6,345 nt of DNA from JAKACU01 sp021821185 (GCA_027343965.1 DAHWJX010000138.1:1-6345); one strand, 5' to 3'. Counted from the first letter of the stretch, positions 1 to 6,345 are shown. Numbers and translations: made by a program. The notes: generated by a model from the sequence alone, not told the origin.

Positions 1-926
1 AACAGGCTATAGCGCAGTTTGAGCGCATGAAAGATACTTTTATAGAGCAGTCAAAACGCGTTCAACCATGCGATGCACACACTGTTTTGCAAGAAGATGA
101 CAGCAATGATAGAAGGGCTTGGGAAGACAATGTTTTAAAAGCCGTTCAAGTTTTGCAACAGGGATCATTAAAAAAAATCGTTCTCGCTAGGCATGTGACG
201 TTAACCATATCAAAAAAACCCGTTGTAAGTTCCATTATCTCAAAACTGCGTGAGCGGTTTAAGGACAGTGCGATTTTTGCCCTGTTTCATCACGGGTCTT
301 TGTTCACAGGAGCGTCTCCTGAGCGACTTGTTACCGTCAAGCACGATGACGTGGATGTTGACTGCTTGGCCGGGACGGCAAGTCGGTCACTTTCGCCAGA
401 GGTTGATCAACGACTTGGTGAAGAACTTTTGCAAAGTCCAAAAAATCGCGAAGAACATCAAATGGTCATTGATGGAATCCGCGAGGCGTTAGTTGATGTC
501 GTTAGTGATTTGTGCATTCAAGAAAATCCACAGCTAAAAAAATTATCCAATGTACAGCACTTATATACGCCTGTTACGGCAAAACTTTTACCCACATGGG
601 ATGCCTTATCTTTATTAGCTAAACTTCACCCTACTCCAGCAGTAGCTGGATTGCCGAAAGATAAGGCCGTGACTTACTTGCTGGAGCACGAGCCATGGCA
701 ACGCGGTTTCTATGCTGCACCGATTGGGTTCATCGACGCCAGTGGGAACCTGGATTGTTATGTCGCTTTACGTTCGGCATTGATTGAAGGCAAGAAGGCA
801 GTTTTATTTGCTGGAGCAGGAATCACCAAGGACTCGGATCCTAAGATGGAATATATTGAAACCGAGTGGAAGATGAATCCGATGCGCGAGGCCTTAAACG
901 ATTTCAGCCAGGGTAAAAGGGTGTGA
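1..926 (+). CDS. menF: Isochorismate synthase MenF, C-terminal part (5' end cut by window)
   Basis: Converts chorismate to isochorismate, the Mg-dependent cytosolic entry step of menaquinone synthesis. The frame is open back to base 3, so the ATG at 27 is internal. About 307 residues are visible, against about 450-480 for the family, so the N-terminal third lies outside the window. Numbering from the ATG at 27, the chorismate-binding domain shows KKIVLAR (49-55, K50 the likely general base), GASPER (95-100, E99 the likely general acid), AGTASR (115-120), KNREEH (139-144, E143 a likely metal ligand), HPTPAVAGLP (201-210) and the C-terminal DPKMEYIETEW (271-281) with the second acidic metal site. 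The AVAGLP form fits isochorismate synthases rather than anthranilate synthase (TrpE). EntC/DhbC-type siderophore enzymes share these motifs, but the adjacent menD and menH settle the assignment. The stop codon TGA lies inside the menD SD site. Confidence 0.95.
   Translation, partial: QAIAQFERMKDTFIEQSKRVQPCDAHTVLQEDDSNDRRAWEDNVLKAVQVLQQGSLKKIVLARHVTLTISKKPVVSSIISKLRERFKDSAIFALFHHGSLFTGASPERLVTVKHDDVDVDCLAGTASRSLSPEVDQRLGEELLQSPKNREEHQMVIDGIREALVDVVSDLCIQENPQLKKLSNVQHLYTPVTAKLLPTWDALSLLAKLHPTPAVAGLPKDKAVTYLLEHEPWQRGFYAAPIGFIDASGNLDCYVALRSALIEGKKAVLFAGAGITKDSDPKMEYIETEWKMNPMREALNDFSQGKRV
915..926 (+). promoter_or_regulatory. SD site for menD, overlapping the menF stop
   Basis: AAGGGTGTGA at 917-926 matches 8 of 10 positions of the ideal AAGGAGGTGA and lies 6 nt before the TTG at 933. 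It contains the menF stop codon, so ribosomes finishing menF are placed directly on the menD start. This site is the main reason for choosing TTG at 933 over the in-frame ATG at 954. Confidence 0.75.
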
Positions 927-932
927 CACGCA

Positions 933-2681
933 TTGGCCACGATCAACACCGATATGACGGTGGTAATCGCTTTTTTAGAGTCATTATTCCAATCAGGGGT
1001 GCATAATGTCTGCATTTCACCAGGTTCACGGTCAACGCCGATCACGATCGCTGCAGCAAGACATGGCAAAATTCGCGTCTGGACCTTGCTTGACGAAAGA
1101 TCGGCAGGCTTTTTCGCGTTAGGCATGGCTCGTATCTTACACGAACCTGTTGCCTTGGTTTGTACGTCTGGCACCGCGACGGGCAACTATCTTCCTGCAG
1201 TCATGGAAGCTTACAAAACGCATGTACCGCTACTTATCATCACAGCGGATCGCCCTCCAGAATTGCTCGGTGTAGGTAGTAATCAAACGGTGGAGCAAAC
1301 TAACCTTTATGGCCATCACGTCAAGCATTTTATAACGATGCCTGTACCTGATGGTGATCCTACTTTAATAAATCACGCGACGGCAACAGCGGCGCGTATA
1401 ACATCCATTGCCTTGACGCTTTCACAGGGCCCCGTCCATGTAAATTGGCCACTTCGTGAACCGCTTTTACCGCCGACCGATATCGATCTTTCTATTCACG
1501 CCCCTGTCATGTACAGACAAGTACGTACGATAGCAAATGATCAGGCCGACTTTTTTAGTCAGCTTTTCTCGACAACTGTGAAGGGACTTATCGTCTGTGG
1601 ACCGTTAGACGATCATGAGGATGCGGCTTCTATTCGGGCATTGGCAACCAAGCTAGGTTATCCTCTACTCGCCGATCCTTTATCGCAACAGCGCAGCTTG
1701 GGAACTGAATCATCACTTGTCATCGACATGTATGATCTTCTTTTACGAGGAGCTTTTTCGACAAATCAAGAAGAGCGCGAGCGCTTGCTTTCACCTCTGA
1801 AGCCCGATCTGATTATTCGATTTTCACATACGCCAACCTCAAAAGCCTTAGGTCAATACATGAGCTCACTTTCTTCTGTGCGGCACATTATCATTGATCC
1901 TTCGGATCAAAGTTGGGAAGATCCTTACTTCCTTGCGACGGATGTTGTACAGGCAGATAATCAAAGTTTTTGTGACAGCATTGGTGCGCGGTTGGTTGTT
2001 CGTGAAACAACGGATTGGGCAAAAAGGTGGCAGAACGTTAACGCAACCCTTGTTAAAGCACAAGAACAAGCACGACAACAGACGGATGGTCTCTTTGAGG
2101 GAAGCATCGTCGAGGTTTTAGCCAATACATTGGTTGACGATAGCATTCTTTTCATTGGAAATAGTATGCCGATTCGCGATATCGATTCCTTTTTTGTTCA
2201 AACACCGCGTAAGATTATGCTTCTCGCTAACCGTGGTGTTAGCGGAATCGATGGCGTTGTTTCTACTGCGGTCGGTGTGGCTGCGGCAAGCCCTTTGCAA
2301 TCTGTGGTCTTATTGATTGGTGATCTTTCATTTTATCATGATCTAAACGGTCTCTTGGCTACGAAGTTGCACAACGTGTCTTTGACGATCGTACTGATCA
2401 ATAATGATGGCGGCGGCATATTTTCCATGCTGCCTTCAGCTTCGCAAAAGGATGTCACACCGTATTTCGCGACTCCGCATGGGTTGGATTTCGCTTTTGT
2501 TTCACAGATGTATGGGGCAACATGGCACGACATTGTGGATCTATCTGCTTTTCGTGAAGCGTTACAAGAAGCCATGGGAATGTCCGGATTGCATATGTTG
2601 CAACTACGTTCTGATCGCGAGTTAAATGCGCGTCTGCATGAACAAATCTATCAATCTTGTTTTGCGGCGATTAGGTCATGA
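933..2681 (+). CDS. menD: 2-succinyl-5-enolpyruvyl-6-hydroxy-3-cyclohexene-1-carboxylate (SEPHCHC) synthase MenD
   Basis: Thiamine-diphosphate (ThDP) and Mg-dependent enzyme that joins the succinic semialdehyde unit from 2-oxoglutarate to isochorismate, giving SEPHCHC in the second menaquinone step. It has 582 residues, close to the usual 550-580. The N-terminal pyrimidine-binding domain has GSRSTP (31-36), DERSAGFFALG (54-64, E55 the likely ThDP-activating glutamate), CTSGTA (77-82), TADRPPEL (104-111) and Q118. The middle domain has PTSKALGQY (301-309). The C-terminal pyrophosphate domain has MPIRD (412-416), NRGVSGIDG (433-441), the ThDP/Mg motif GDLSFYHDLN (463-472) and NNDGGGIFSML (490-500). 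R33, R107, R415 and R434 fit the substrate-binding arginines known in the family. The TTG start puts about 23 residues before the first conserved segment, as in relatives. It begins 6 nt after menF and its stop overlaps the menH start. All expected catalytic motifs are intact. Confidence 0.97.
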   Translation: MATINTDMTVVIAFLESLFQSGVHNVCISPGSRSTPITIAAARHGKIRVWTLLDERSAGFFALGMARILHEPVALVCTSGTATGNYLPAVMEAYKTHVPLLIITADRPPELLGVGSNQTVEQTNLYGHHVKHFITMPVPDGDPTLINHATATAARITSIALTLSQGPVHVNWPLREPLLPPTDIDLSIHAPVMYRQVRTIANDQADFFSQLFSTTVKGLIVCGPLDDHEDAASIRALATKLGYPLLADPLSQQRSLGTESSLVIDMYDLLLRGAFSTNQEERERLLSPLKPDLIIRFSHTPTSKALGQYMSSLSSVRHIIIDPSDQSWEDPYFLATDVVQADNQSFCDSIGARLVVRETTDWAKRWQNVNATLVKAQEQARQQTDGLFEGSIVEVLANTLVDDSILFIGNSMPIRDIDSFFVQTPRKIMLLANRGVSGIDGVVSTAVGVAAASPLQSVVLLIGDLSFYHDLNGLLATKLHNVSLTIVLINNDGGGIFSMLPSASQKDVTPYFATPHGLDFAFVSQMYGATWHDIVDLSAFREALQEAMGMSGLHMLQLRSDRELNARLHEQIYQSCFAAIRS

Positions 2682-3532
2682 CGCAAGATGGTTGGTGTGA
2701 AAAGCGACTGGTTATTCGTGGCCAAGTCTATCGTGTTGTTGGATGGGGCAACAAAGGATACCCACTTCTTTTATTACATGGATTTATGGGTAGCGCCTTA
2801 GACTTTGGCACCGTGGCCAATCGTTTTGCATCCTCGAGGCGTGTGTTGGCTATCGATTTTTTGGGACATGCCAAGTCTTCGAGCCCACACGATGCTGCAC
2901 GGTATCGCATGGAACAGATCATACAAGATGTAGCGAGACTTTTAGCAACATTTAGGATTTATAGGGCGGATGTGTTGGGTTACTCGATGGGCGGAAGAGT
3001 CGCACTTGCTTTTGCCACGAAGTATCCACGAAACGTTCGCGCACTCATTTTAGAGAGCGCATCGCCAGGTCTTGCCACAGAGTCATCACGCATCACGCGC
3101 AGGGAAGCTGATGAAAAGTTTGCCCAGCAAATGCGAACCGATGGATTGCATTCTTTTGTGGATAGATGGGAACAATTGCCGTTATTTGCCTCACAGACGC
3201 ATCTTTCGCAGGACGTTTTGCTGAGACAACGACGCGTTCGCTTGAGTCACACGATAACAGGGCTTTCAGGGAGCTTGCAGGGTATGGGAACAGGTGTACA
3301 ACCATCTTATTGGTCTGTGCTGGCGCAACTGTGTTTGCCAGTACTGCTGATTACAGGTCAACTTGACACTAAATTTACGGAAATTGCGCATGAAATGAGA
3401 CCGTTCCTTATCCGGGGTGTCTGGCAATCCATTGACGATGTCGGTCATAATACGCACTTAGAAAACCCAAATTCCTTTTTTTACTACGTAAATCGCTTTC
3501 TTGATCAAGTTGCCAACGCCAAACACAAATAG
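2678..3532 (+). CDS. menH: SHCHC synthase MenH, alpha/beta hydrolase fold
   Basis: Predicted (1R,6R)-2-succinyl-6-hydroxy-2,4-cyclohexadiene-1-carboxylate synthase, which removes pyruvate from the MenD product SEPHCHC. The 284 residues show a full alpha/beta-hydrolase pattern: oxyanion-hole loop LLLHGFMGS (31-39), nucleophile elbow GYSMGGR (101-107, S103), acid in LLITGQLD (223-230, D230) and the histidine in DDVGHNTHLENP (253-264, H257), giving a Ser-Asp-His triad. It is slightly longer than typical MenH (about 250-275), mostly from an N-terminal lead of about 20 residues and a basic C-terminal tail. The ATG at 2678 overlaps the menD stop as ATGA, with only a weak AGG upstream, so translation is probably coupled to menD. 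Taken alone the protein could be another alpha/beta hydrolase; the MenH call rests largely on context plus the SMGGR and GHNxHxENP signatures. Confidence 0.92.
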   Translation: MTQDGWCEKRLVIRGQVYRVVGWGNKGYPLLLLHGFMGSALDFGTVANRFASSRRVLAIDFLGHAKSSSPHDAARYRMEQIIQDVARLLATFRIYRADVLGYSMGGRVALAFATKYPRNVRALILESASPGLATESSRITRREADEKFAQQMRTDGLHSFVDRWEQLPLFASQTHLSQDVLLRQRRVRLSHTITGLSGSLQGMGTGVQPSYWSVLAQLCLPVLLITGQLDTKFTEIAHEMRPFLIRGVWQSIDDVGHNTHLENPNSFFYYVNRFLDQVANAKHK

Positions 3533-3597
3533 ACAATTTAGCGGCTTATCAAATTAGAGTGACTTGTGGTACTATGCAAGAGAGGAGGCGTTCTCTT
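3533..3597 (+). promoter_or_regulatory. menH-regulator spacer with possible weak promoter and small inverted repeats
   Basis: This 65-nt AT-rich spacer has no GC-rich hairpin followed by a T run, so no intrinsic terminator separates menH from the regulator gene. A weak promoter can be read: TTATCA (3546-3551), an 18-nt spacer and TACTAT (3570-3575), each matching 4 of 6 consensus bases. Its start point would fall almost on the ribosome site, which counts against it. Two short dyads are present: AATTT/AAATT (3535-3539 and 3551-3555) and CTTG/CAAG (3563-3566 and 3577-3580), the second spanning TACTAT. Either could be an operator for the downstream repressor, but the arms are only 4-5 bp. Confidence 0.25.
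3581..3588 (+). promoter_or_regulatory. SD site for the HxlR-family gene
   Basis: AGAGGAGG is a near-ideal SD site 9 nt upstream of ATG 3598. It decides the start, because the in-frame GTG at 3559 and ATG at 3574 lie upstream of it and have no comparable site of their own. Confidence 0.85.
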
Positions 3598-3909
3598 ATG
3601 CAGGAAGAGAAATTGTGCCCTAAATTTGAAGCTGCCTTTCAACTTTTAGGAAAGCGTTGGACAGGATTGATTATTCGTGTTCTTTTACAAGGGCCGCAAC
3701 GTTTTCGCGATATTTCAGCTGTTATCCCGGCAATGAGTGATAGGATGCTTGCAGAGCGCTTTAAGGAACTTGAAGCTGCGGGTATTTTAAAACGACTTGT
3801 CTATCCTGAAACACCCGTTCGGATTGAGTATGAATTGACAGAAAAGGGGCGGGCATTACAATCTGTCATGGACGAAGTTCAGCATTGGGGCGATAACTGG
3901 CTGACGTAA
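3598..3909 (+). CDS. HxlR/DUF24-family winged-helix regulator, single-cysteine YodB/CatR-like
   Basis: Predicted DNA-binding repressor of 103 residues, a normal length for the family and probably active as a dimer. The family signature is complete: CPKFEAAFQLLGKRW (7-21), a GPQRFRDI segment starting about residue 32, MSDRMLAERFKELE (the recognition-helix region), GILKR, a wing with YPETPVRIEYELTEKGRAL, and a C-terminal dimerisation helix ending near WGDNW. The only cysteine is C7, in the Cys-Pro position that in Bacillus YodB and CatR reacts with quinones, diamide or other electrophiles. The C-terminal cysteines I recall in YodB are absent, so a one-Cys, CatR-like mechanism is more likely. 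From memory the closest well-studied relatives are YodB/CatR, whose targets include quinone and azo-compound detoxification genes. No such enzyme gene is nearby; the neighbour upstream is menH, 65 nt away with no terminator. The true target is unknown. Family call is firm; quinone sensing is inference. Confidence 0.92.
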   Translation: MQEEKLCPKFEAAFQLLGKRWTGLIIRVLLQGPQRFRDISAVIPAMSDRMLAERFKELEAAGILKRLVYPETPVRIEYELTEKGRALQSVMDEVQHWGDNWLT

Positions 3910-3914
3910 TTGGA

Positions 3915-5189
3915 TCAAGGTGGTAAAATGACGGATACTTTTGTGCCCTTACCCACTTCACTGCTGATGAGAATATCTCCATTGTGCGCATCGACGATCC
4001 ATTTGGCAATGGCCAGGCCAAGTCCGCTGCCTTGTTTTTGTCTATGTCGGGCTCGATCCCCACGTACAAACCGATCAAACACATGTGGCAATAGCTTGGC
4101 ATCAATACCTATCCCAGTATCTGATACTGTGATCGTCGTATGAAGTGTGTCGCTTTCAACGCCGACTTGGATCCTCGCCCCTGCAGCAGAATAGCGCATG
4201 GCGTTATCGATCAGGATAAGTAATAACTGTCGTAAGCGAGCCTTATCACCCAATGTATAGCAAGACGTTACGGGAAGAATGCGATGAATTTGCTTATCTT
4301 CCAGCAAAGCCACAGGTTCAATCGTATCGACTACTTCACTAATCAGCGTTGAAACATCGACAGGAACGTGCTCAATCAACTGCTCCTTCGAATCCGCGCG
4401 AGCTAGCGTCAATAAATCCGCGATTAACGATGTTGTTCTTGTGACTTCCTCGTAGGCGTTGGCCAAATACTGCATTTCCTCTTCGATAGTATGATTAGGG
4501 TTTCGCAATAAGACATCGAGGTTTGTCTTGATGATGGTTAGTGGTGTTCTGAGTTCATGCGAAGCATCAGCGACAAATTGTTGCTGACGTTGCCATGACA
4601 AGACCATGGGTCTGATACTTTTGGTAGCTAAAAAGATGGCTACAGCCAAAATAACAGCCAAAATAGCAATACCAGAGACTGTGAGTGTCCAAAGTAGACT
4701 ATCCAAGGTGGTATCCGTGCTACTCGTGGGCTTCATTGTGTAGATCAAATAGCGACCTGATGCTGTATTTATGATGGCTGTGAAAGTTCGGTAAGCGACA
4801 CCACCGATTTGTGTCGCTTCATAGTATCCGTGATTAGCGTTATGATTGGTTTGTTTATACAACTGTCTGATGTTGATAAAGGGATTTCCATCGATAAACG
4901 CTGCTGTAGAATGTTTACCCGTCGGAACAATATGCCATAAACTAAAATCCACCTCTTGATCGCTAACACTGATCACGTCAGAGCTGGTTTTTTTTGTGTC
5001 TCTTATATAGCTATGCATAATATGCAACGCTGACATTCGCAGCTGTCTATCTAATTCGGAATACAGTTCTTGGGCCATTAACGCGTAAACGATAATGAGT
5101 AAAATAGCGAGAATACTGGCTAAAGCGCCTAAATTGATCGCAAATAAGCGAAATCGAAGTTCTCTGTATGGATTTTGCGTACCTTTCAC
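3915..5189 (-). CDS. Membrane sensor histidine kinase of a two-component system
   Basis: Inner-membrane kinase, 424 residues, expected to phosphorylate the response regulator encoded just upstream. Two membrane segments (about 15-39 and 164-188) bracket an extracytoplasmic region of about 125 residues (40-163) whose ligand I cannot identify. After TM2 comes a short SIRPM segment that runs almost directly into the H-box, so a full HAMP domain is not evident. Catalytic core: H-box DASHELRTPLT (208-218, phospho-accepting H211), N-box LLILIDNAMRYS (323-334, N329; the usual earlier Asn is Ile325, a substitution I believe occurs in other kinases), G1 box DTGIGI (357-362), F-box FDRFVRGD (371-378) and G2 box GSGLGLAIAKWIVDAHNG (387-404). 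All parts needed for activity are present. The start is GTG, sharing GTGA with the regulator stop, with AAGGGG 9 nt upstream. The gene ends 5 nt from the convergent HxlR gene. Confidence 0.95.
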   Translation of the reverse strand: MKGTQNPYRELRFRLFAINLGALASILAILLIIVYALMAQELYSELDRQLRMSALHIMHSYIRDTKKTSSDVISVSDQEVDFSLWHIVPTGKHSTAAFIDGNPFINIRQLYKQTNHNANHGYYEATQIGGVAYRTFTAIINTASGRYLIYTMKPTSSTDTTLDSLLWTLTVSGIAILAVILAVAIFLATKSIRPMVLSWQRQQQFVADASHELRTPLTIIKTNLDVLLRNPNHTIEEEMQYLANAYEEVTRTTSLIADLLTLARADSKEQLIEHVPVDVSTLISEVVDTIEPVALLEDKQIHRILPVTSCYTLGDKARLRQLLLILIDNAMRYSAAGARIQVGVESDTLHTTITVSDTGIGIDAKLLPHVFDRFVRGDRARHRQKQGSGLGLAIAKWIVDAHNGDILISSEVGKGTKVSVILPP

Positions 5190-5863
5190 GACTTCGATCC
5201 CCTTAGTGTGTAACCCACACCTCGTATCGTATGGATAATAGGCCCTTGAAGGGATGACAGGCGTTTTCGTAAGTGGTGTACGTAGGTATCGAGCACACCT
5301 TCTAAGACGTCCGCCTCGTAACCCCAGACCGCATCCATCATCTGCTGGCGCGTCAACACCTGGCCTGCGTGGCGAATCAGCATCTCAAGGATCTGAGCCT
5401 CTTTAGGTGATAAGACATTTTCCTGATCGTGGAGTTTTACCGTTCGCGTGACGAGATCAAAGTATAAGTCATCAAAGGTCAAAGATTGATCAGGTACAAA
5501 GTCAGACGGACGACGCGACAAAGCGCGAACTCGCGCAATCAATTCCTCCGTTGCAAAAGGTTTGACGAGATAATCATCGGCTCCAGCATTTAACCCTTCC
5601 ACCCTGTTTTCTACTGAATCTTTAGCTGTCAACATTAAGATAGGTGTGGTTATACCATGTTCACGAAGTTGCTCTACAATCTGAATGCCGCTCATCGAAG
5701 GGAGCATCCAATCAAGGACAATGGCATCGTACGGCACCGTTGTCGCGAGGAGCAATCCCTCTTCCCCATCGACTGCCATGTCGACTTGAAAATGTTCCTC
5801 GTGTAGAAGTCGGACCAAGGCTTGAGCAAGGCTGACTTCATCTTCTACAATTAGTACCCGCAT
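5186..5863 (-). CDS. OmpR/PhoB-family response regulator
   Basis: Cytosolic transcription factor of 225 residues, the usual length for the family, and the expected partner of the overlapping kinase. The receiver domain (about 1-115) has the acidic pocket E8/D9 in VEDE, phospho-acceptor D51 in LDWMLPSMSG, T79 in MLTAKD and K101 in LVKPF. A linker leads to a winged-helix DNA-binding domain (about 125-222) with LSPKEAQILEMLIRHAGQV, the recognition helix in the VLDTYVHHLRKRL region, and the wing TIRGVGYTL. The ATG at 5863 is preferred over the in-frame TTG at 5869 because a run of six G lies 6 nt before the ATG, directly abutting the TTG. Its stop TGA overlaps the kinase GTG by 4 nt, so the pair forms a coupled operon. 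Target genes cannot be read; autoregulation and control of the neighbouring transporter are guesses. Confidence 0.96.
   Translation of the reverse strand: MRVLIVEDEVSLAQALVRLLHEEHFQVDMAVDGEEGLLLATTVPYDAIVLDWMLPSMSGIQIVEQLREHGITTPILMLTAKDSVENRVEGLNAGADDYLVKPFATEELIARVRALSRRPSDFVPDQSLTFDDLYFDLVTRTVKLHDQENVLSPKEAQILEMLIRHAGQVLTRQQMMDAVWGYEADVLEGVLDTYVHHLRKRLSSLQGPIIHTIRGVGYTLRGSKS
5199..5204 (-). promoter_or_regulatory. SD site for the histidine kinase gene
   Basis: On the minus strand AAGGGG lies 9 nt before the GTG at 5189-5187, inside the last codons of the response regulator. It supports the GTG start and translational coupling through the 4-nt overlap. Confidence 0.65.
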
Positions 5864-5869
5864 AACCAA

Positions 5870-5875
5870 CCCCCC
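5870..5875 (-). promoter_or_regulatory. SD site for the response regulator
   Basis: A run of six G on the minus strand ends 6 nt before ATG 5863. It directly abuts the alternative TTG at 5869, leaving no spacing for that start, and so selects the ATG. Confidence 0.7.
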
Positions 5876-5884
5876 TACATGCTT

Positions 5885-5912
5885 ACCATAGCATATCGCA
5901 CATCCCTGTCAT
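5885..5912 (-). promoter_or_regulatory. Candidate sigma-A-like promoter for the two-component operon
   Basis: On the minus strand ATGACA (5912-5907, 5 of 6 to TTGACA), a 16-nt spacer and TATGGT (5890-5885, 4 of 6 to TATAAT) face the response regulator. The predicted start near 5878 leaves a leader of only about 15 nt, just enough to keep the ribosome site. That short leader is the main reason for doubt. Confidence 0.35.
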
Positions 5913-5978
5913 AGGAAAGAACGCCAGGAGAAACTCTGACGTCCGTATTCAATCATGATCGCGCGTGGGATGAATTTG

Positions 5979-6345
5979 TTACCTCGTTGAAGGAGCGTGG
6001 CCCTCTTGTAACATGTTAACTTCAGCATCAATTGCCTCAAACGAGAGATCAGTTCCAGCTTCTTCTAGACTAATATTTGCAGTTTCACGACCCCAGACAA
6101 CGATCGGCATGGCTAGTACCAAAAGGGCAATAGCGATACCTTCAAAGATCACCTGGTTTCCAAATTGTGCAAGTATGATCGGAATGAAAAAGATGGTTGC
6201 AACACCACTGACAATGCGAGCGGTCATTTCATTAAGATAAACGCCTTGCCCACGAAGACGTGTCGGATATTGTTCAGCAACGGCAAGTTTCGAAACAGGG
6301 AATACACCAAGTCCAAAAAAGGAAGTCAAAAAACCGGCTACTAAG
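5979..6345 (-). CDS. MFS transporter, C-terminal part (5' end cut by window)
   Basis: C-terminal 121 residues of a major facilitator superfamily permease. The frame stays open through the right edge (first visible codons LVAGFL), so the TTG at 6329 is internal. Visible parts are a membrane segment (about LVAGFL to FPVSK), the conserved loop motif EQYPTRLRGQG that follows TM10 in sugar-porter and aromatic-acid/metabolite symporter families, two more hydrophobic segments that should be TM11 (around ATIFFIPIILAQF) and TM12 (around IAIALLVLAMPIVVW), then GRETANISLEE. That last part resembles the PETKG..LEE end of sugar porters. A polar acidic tail of about 30 residues closes the protein. Substrate cannot be told from this fragment. 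It lies on the same strand as the two-component genes, 115 nt upstream of them. Confidence 0.88.
   Translation of the reverse strand, partial: LVAGFLTSFFGLGVFPVSKLAVAEQYPTRLRGQGVYLNEMTARIVSGVATIFFIPIILAQFGNQVIFEGIAIALLVLAMPIVVWGRETANISLEEAGTDLSFEAIDAEVNMLQEGHAPSTR

Noticed and set aside
758..1186. 142-codon open frame on the minus strand across the menF/menD junction
   Set aside because: It is antisense to two clear enzymes, has no recognisable domain and no ribosome site that I can support.
1866..2625. Several 60-80 codon frames on both strands inside menD
   Set aside because: All overlap the intact menD frame, show no domains and look like out-of-frame shadows of it.
3559..3597. Longer N-terminus for the HxlR-family regulator from GTG 3559 (or ATG 3574)
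   Set aside because: The added residues would be encoded by the SD sequence itself; the near-ideal site at 3581-3588 serves ATG 3598, and the 103-residue length fits the family.
3920..3956. Imperfect hairpin GTGGTAA / TTACCCAC as a bidirectional terminator
   Set aside because: The stem is 7 bp with a bulge and a loop of about 22 nt, there is no T run on either strand, and it lies in the kinase coding end.
5864..5869. TTG start two codons upstream for the response regulator
   Set aside because: The six-G ribosome site directly abuts this TTG, leaving no spacing, while the ATG at 5863 is well placed and gives the usual MRVLIVEDE start.
5952..5959. ATCATGAT palindrome downstream of the transporter gene
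   Set aside because: An 8-bp palindrome without loop or T run is expected by chance and does not form a terminator; no second copy supports an operator.
5979..6329. A complete 116-residue membrane protein starting at TTG 6329
   Set aside because: The frame stays open to the window edge and the content is plainly the C-terminal end of a 12-helix MFS permease.

Overview
This window looks like ordinary chromosomal DNA from a Gram-positive, low-to-mid GC Bacillota organism. The main grounds are the menF-menD-menH order known from Bacillus-type menaquinone operons, strong purine-rich Shine-Dalgarno (SD) sites, use of TTG and GTG starts, and a DUF24/HxlR regulator resembling Bacillus YodB/CatR. 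A relative of Bacillus or Alicyclobacillaceae is plausible, but genus cannot be settled from sequence reading alone. No RNA gene, insertion sequence, CRISPR array or long repeat was seen, and no intergenic stretch exceeds about 120 bases.

Left half, + strand (1-3532): the 3' part of menF (isochorismate synthase, cut by the window edge), then complete menD (SEPHCHC synthase) and menH (SHCHC synthase). They are packed as a translationally coupled operon: menF and menD are 6 nt apart, and menD and menH overlap as ATGA. Together they carry chorismate through isochorismate and SEPHCHC to SHCHC, the first three committed steps of menaquinone (vitamin K2) synthesis. The later genes (menC, menE, menB) do not follow.

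Middle (3598-3909, + strand): a 103-residue HxlR/DUF24 winged-helix regulator with one cysteine, in the N-terminal Cys-Pro position used by quinone- and redox-sensing relatives. It lies 65 nt after menH with no visible terminator between them.

Right half, - strand (6345-3915): the C-terminal end of an MFS transporter (cut by the window edge), a 115-nt gap, then an OmpR/PhoB-type response regulator and its membrane histidine kinase, overlapping by 4 nt (GTGA). The kinase gene converges on the HxlR gene with only 5 nt between the two stop codons. What the kinase senses, and whether it controls the transporter, is not visible.

No wholly new system was found. The best lead is the possible link between a quinone-sensing-type repressor and the menaquinone genes next to it.
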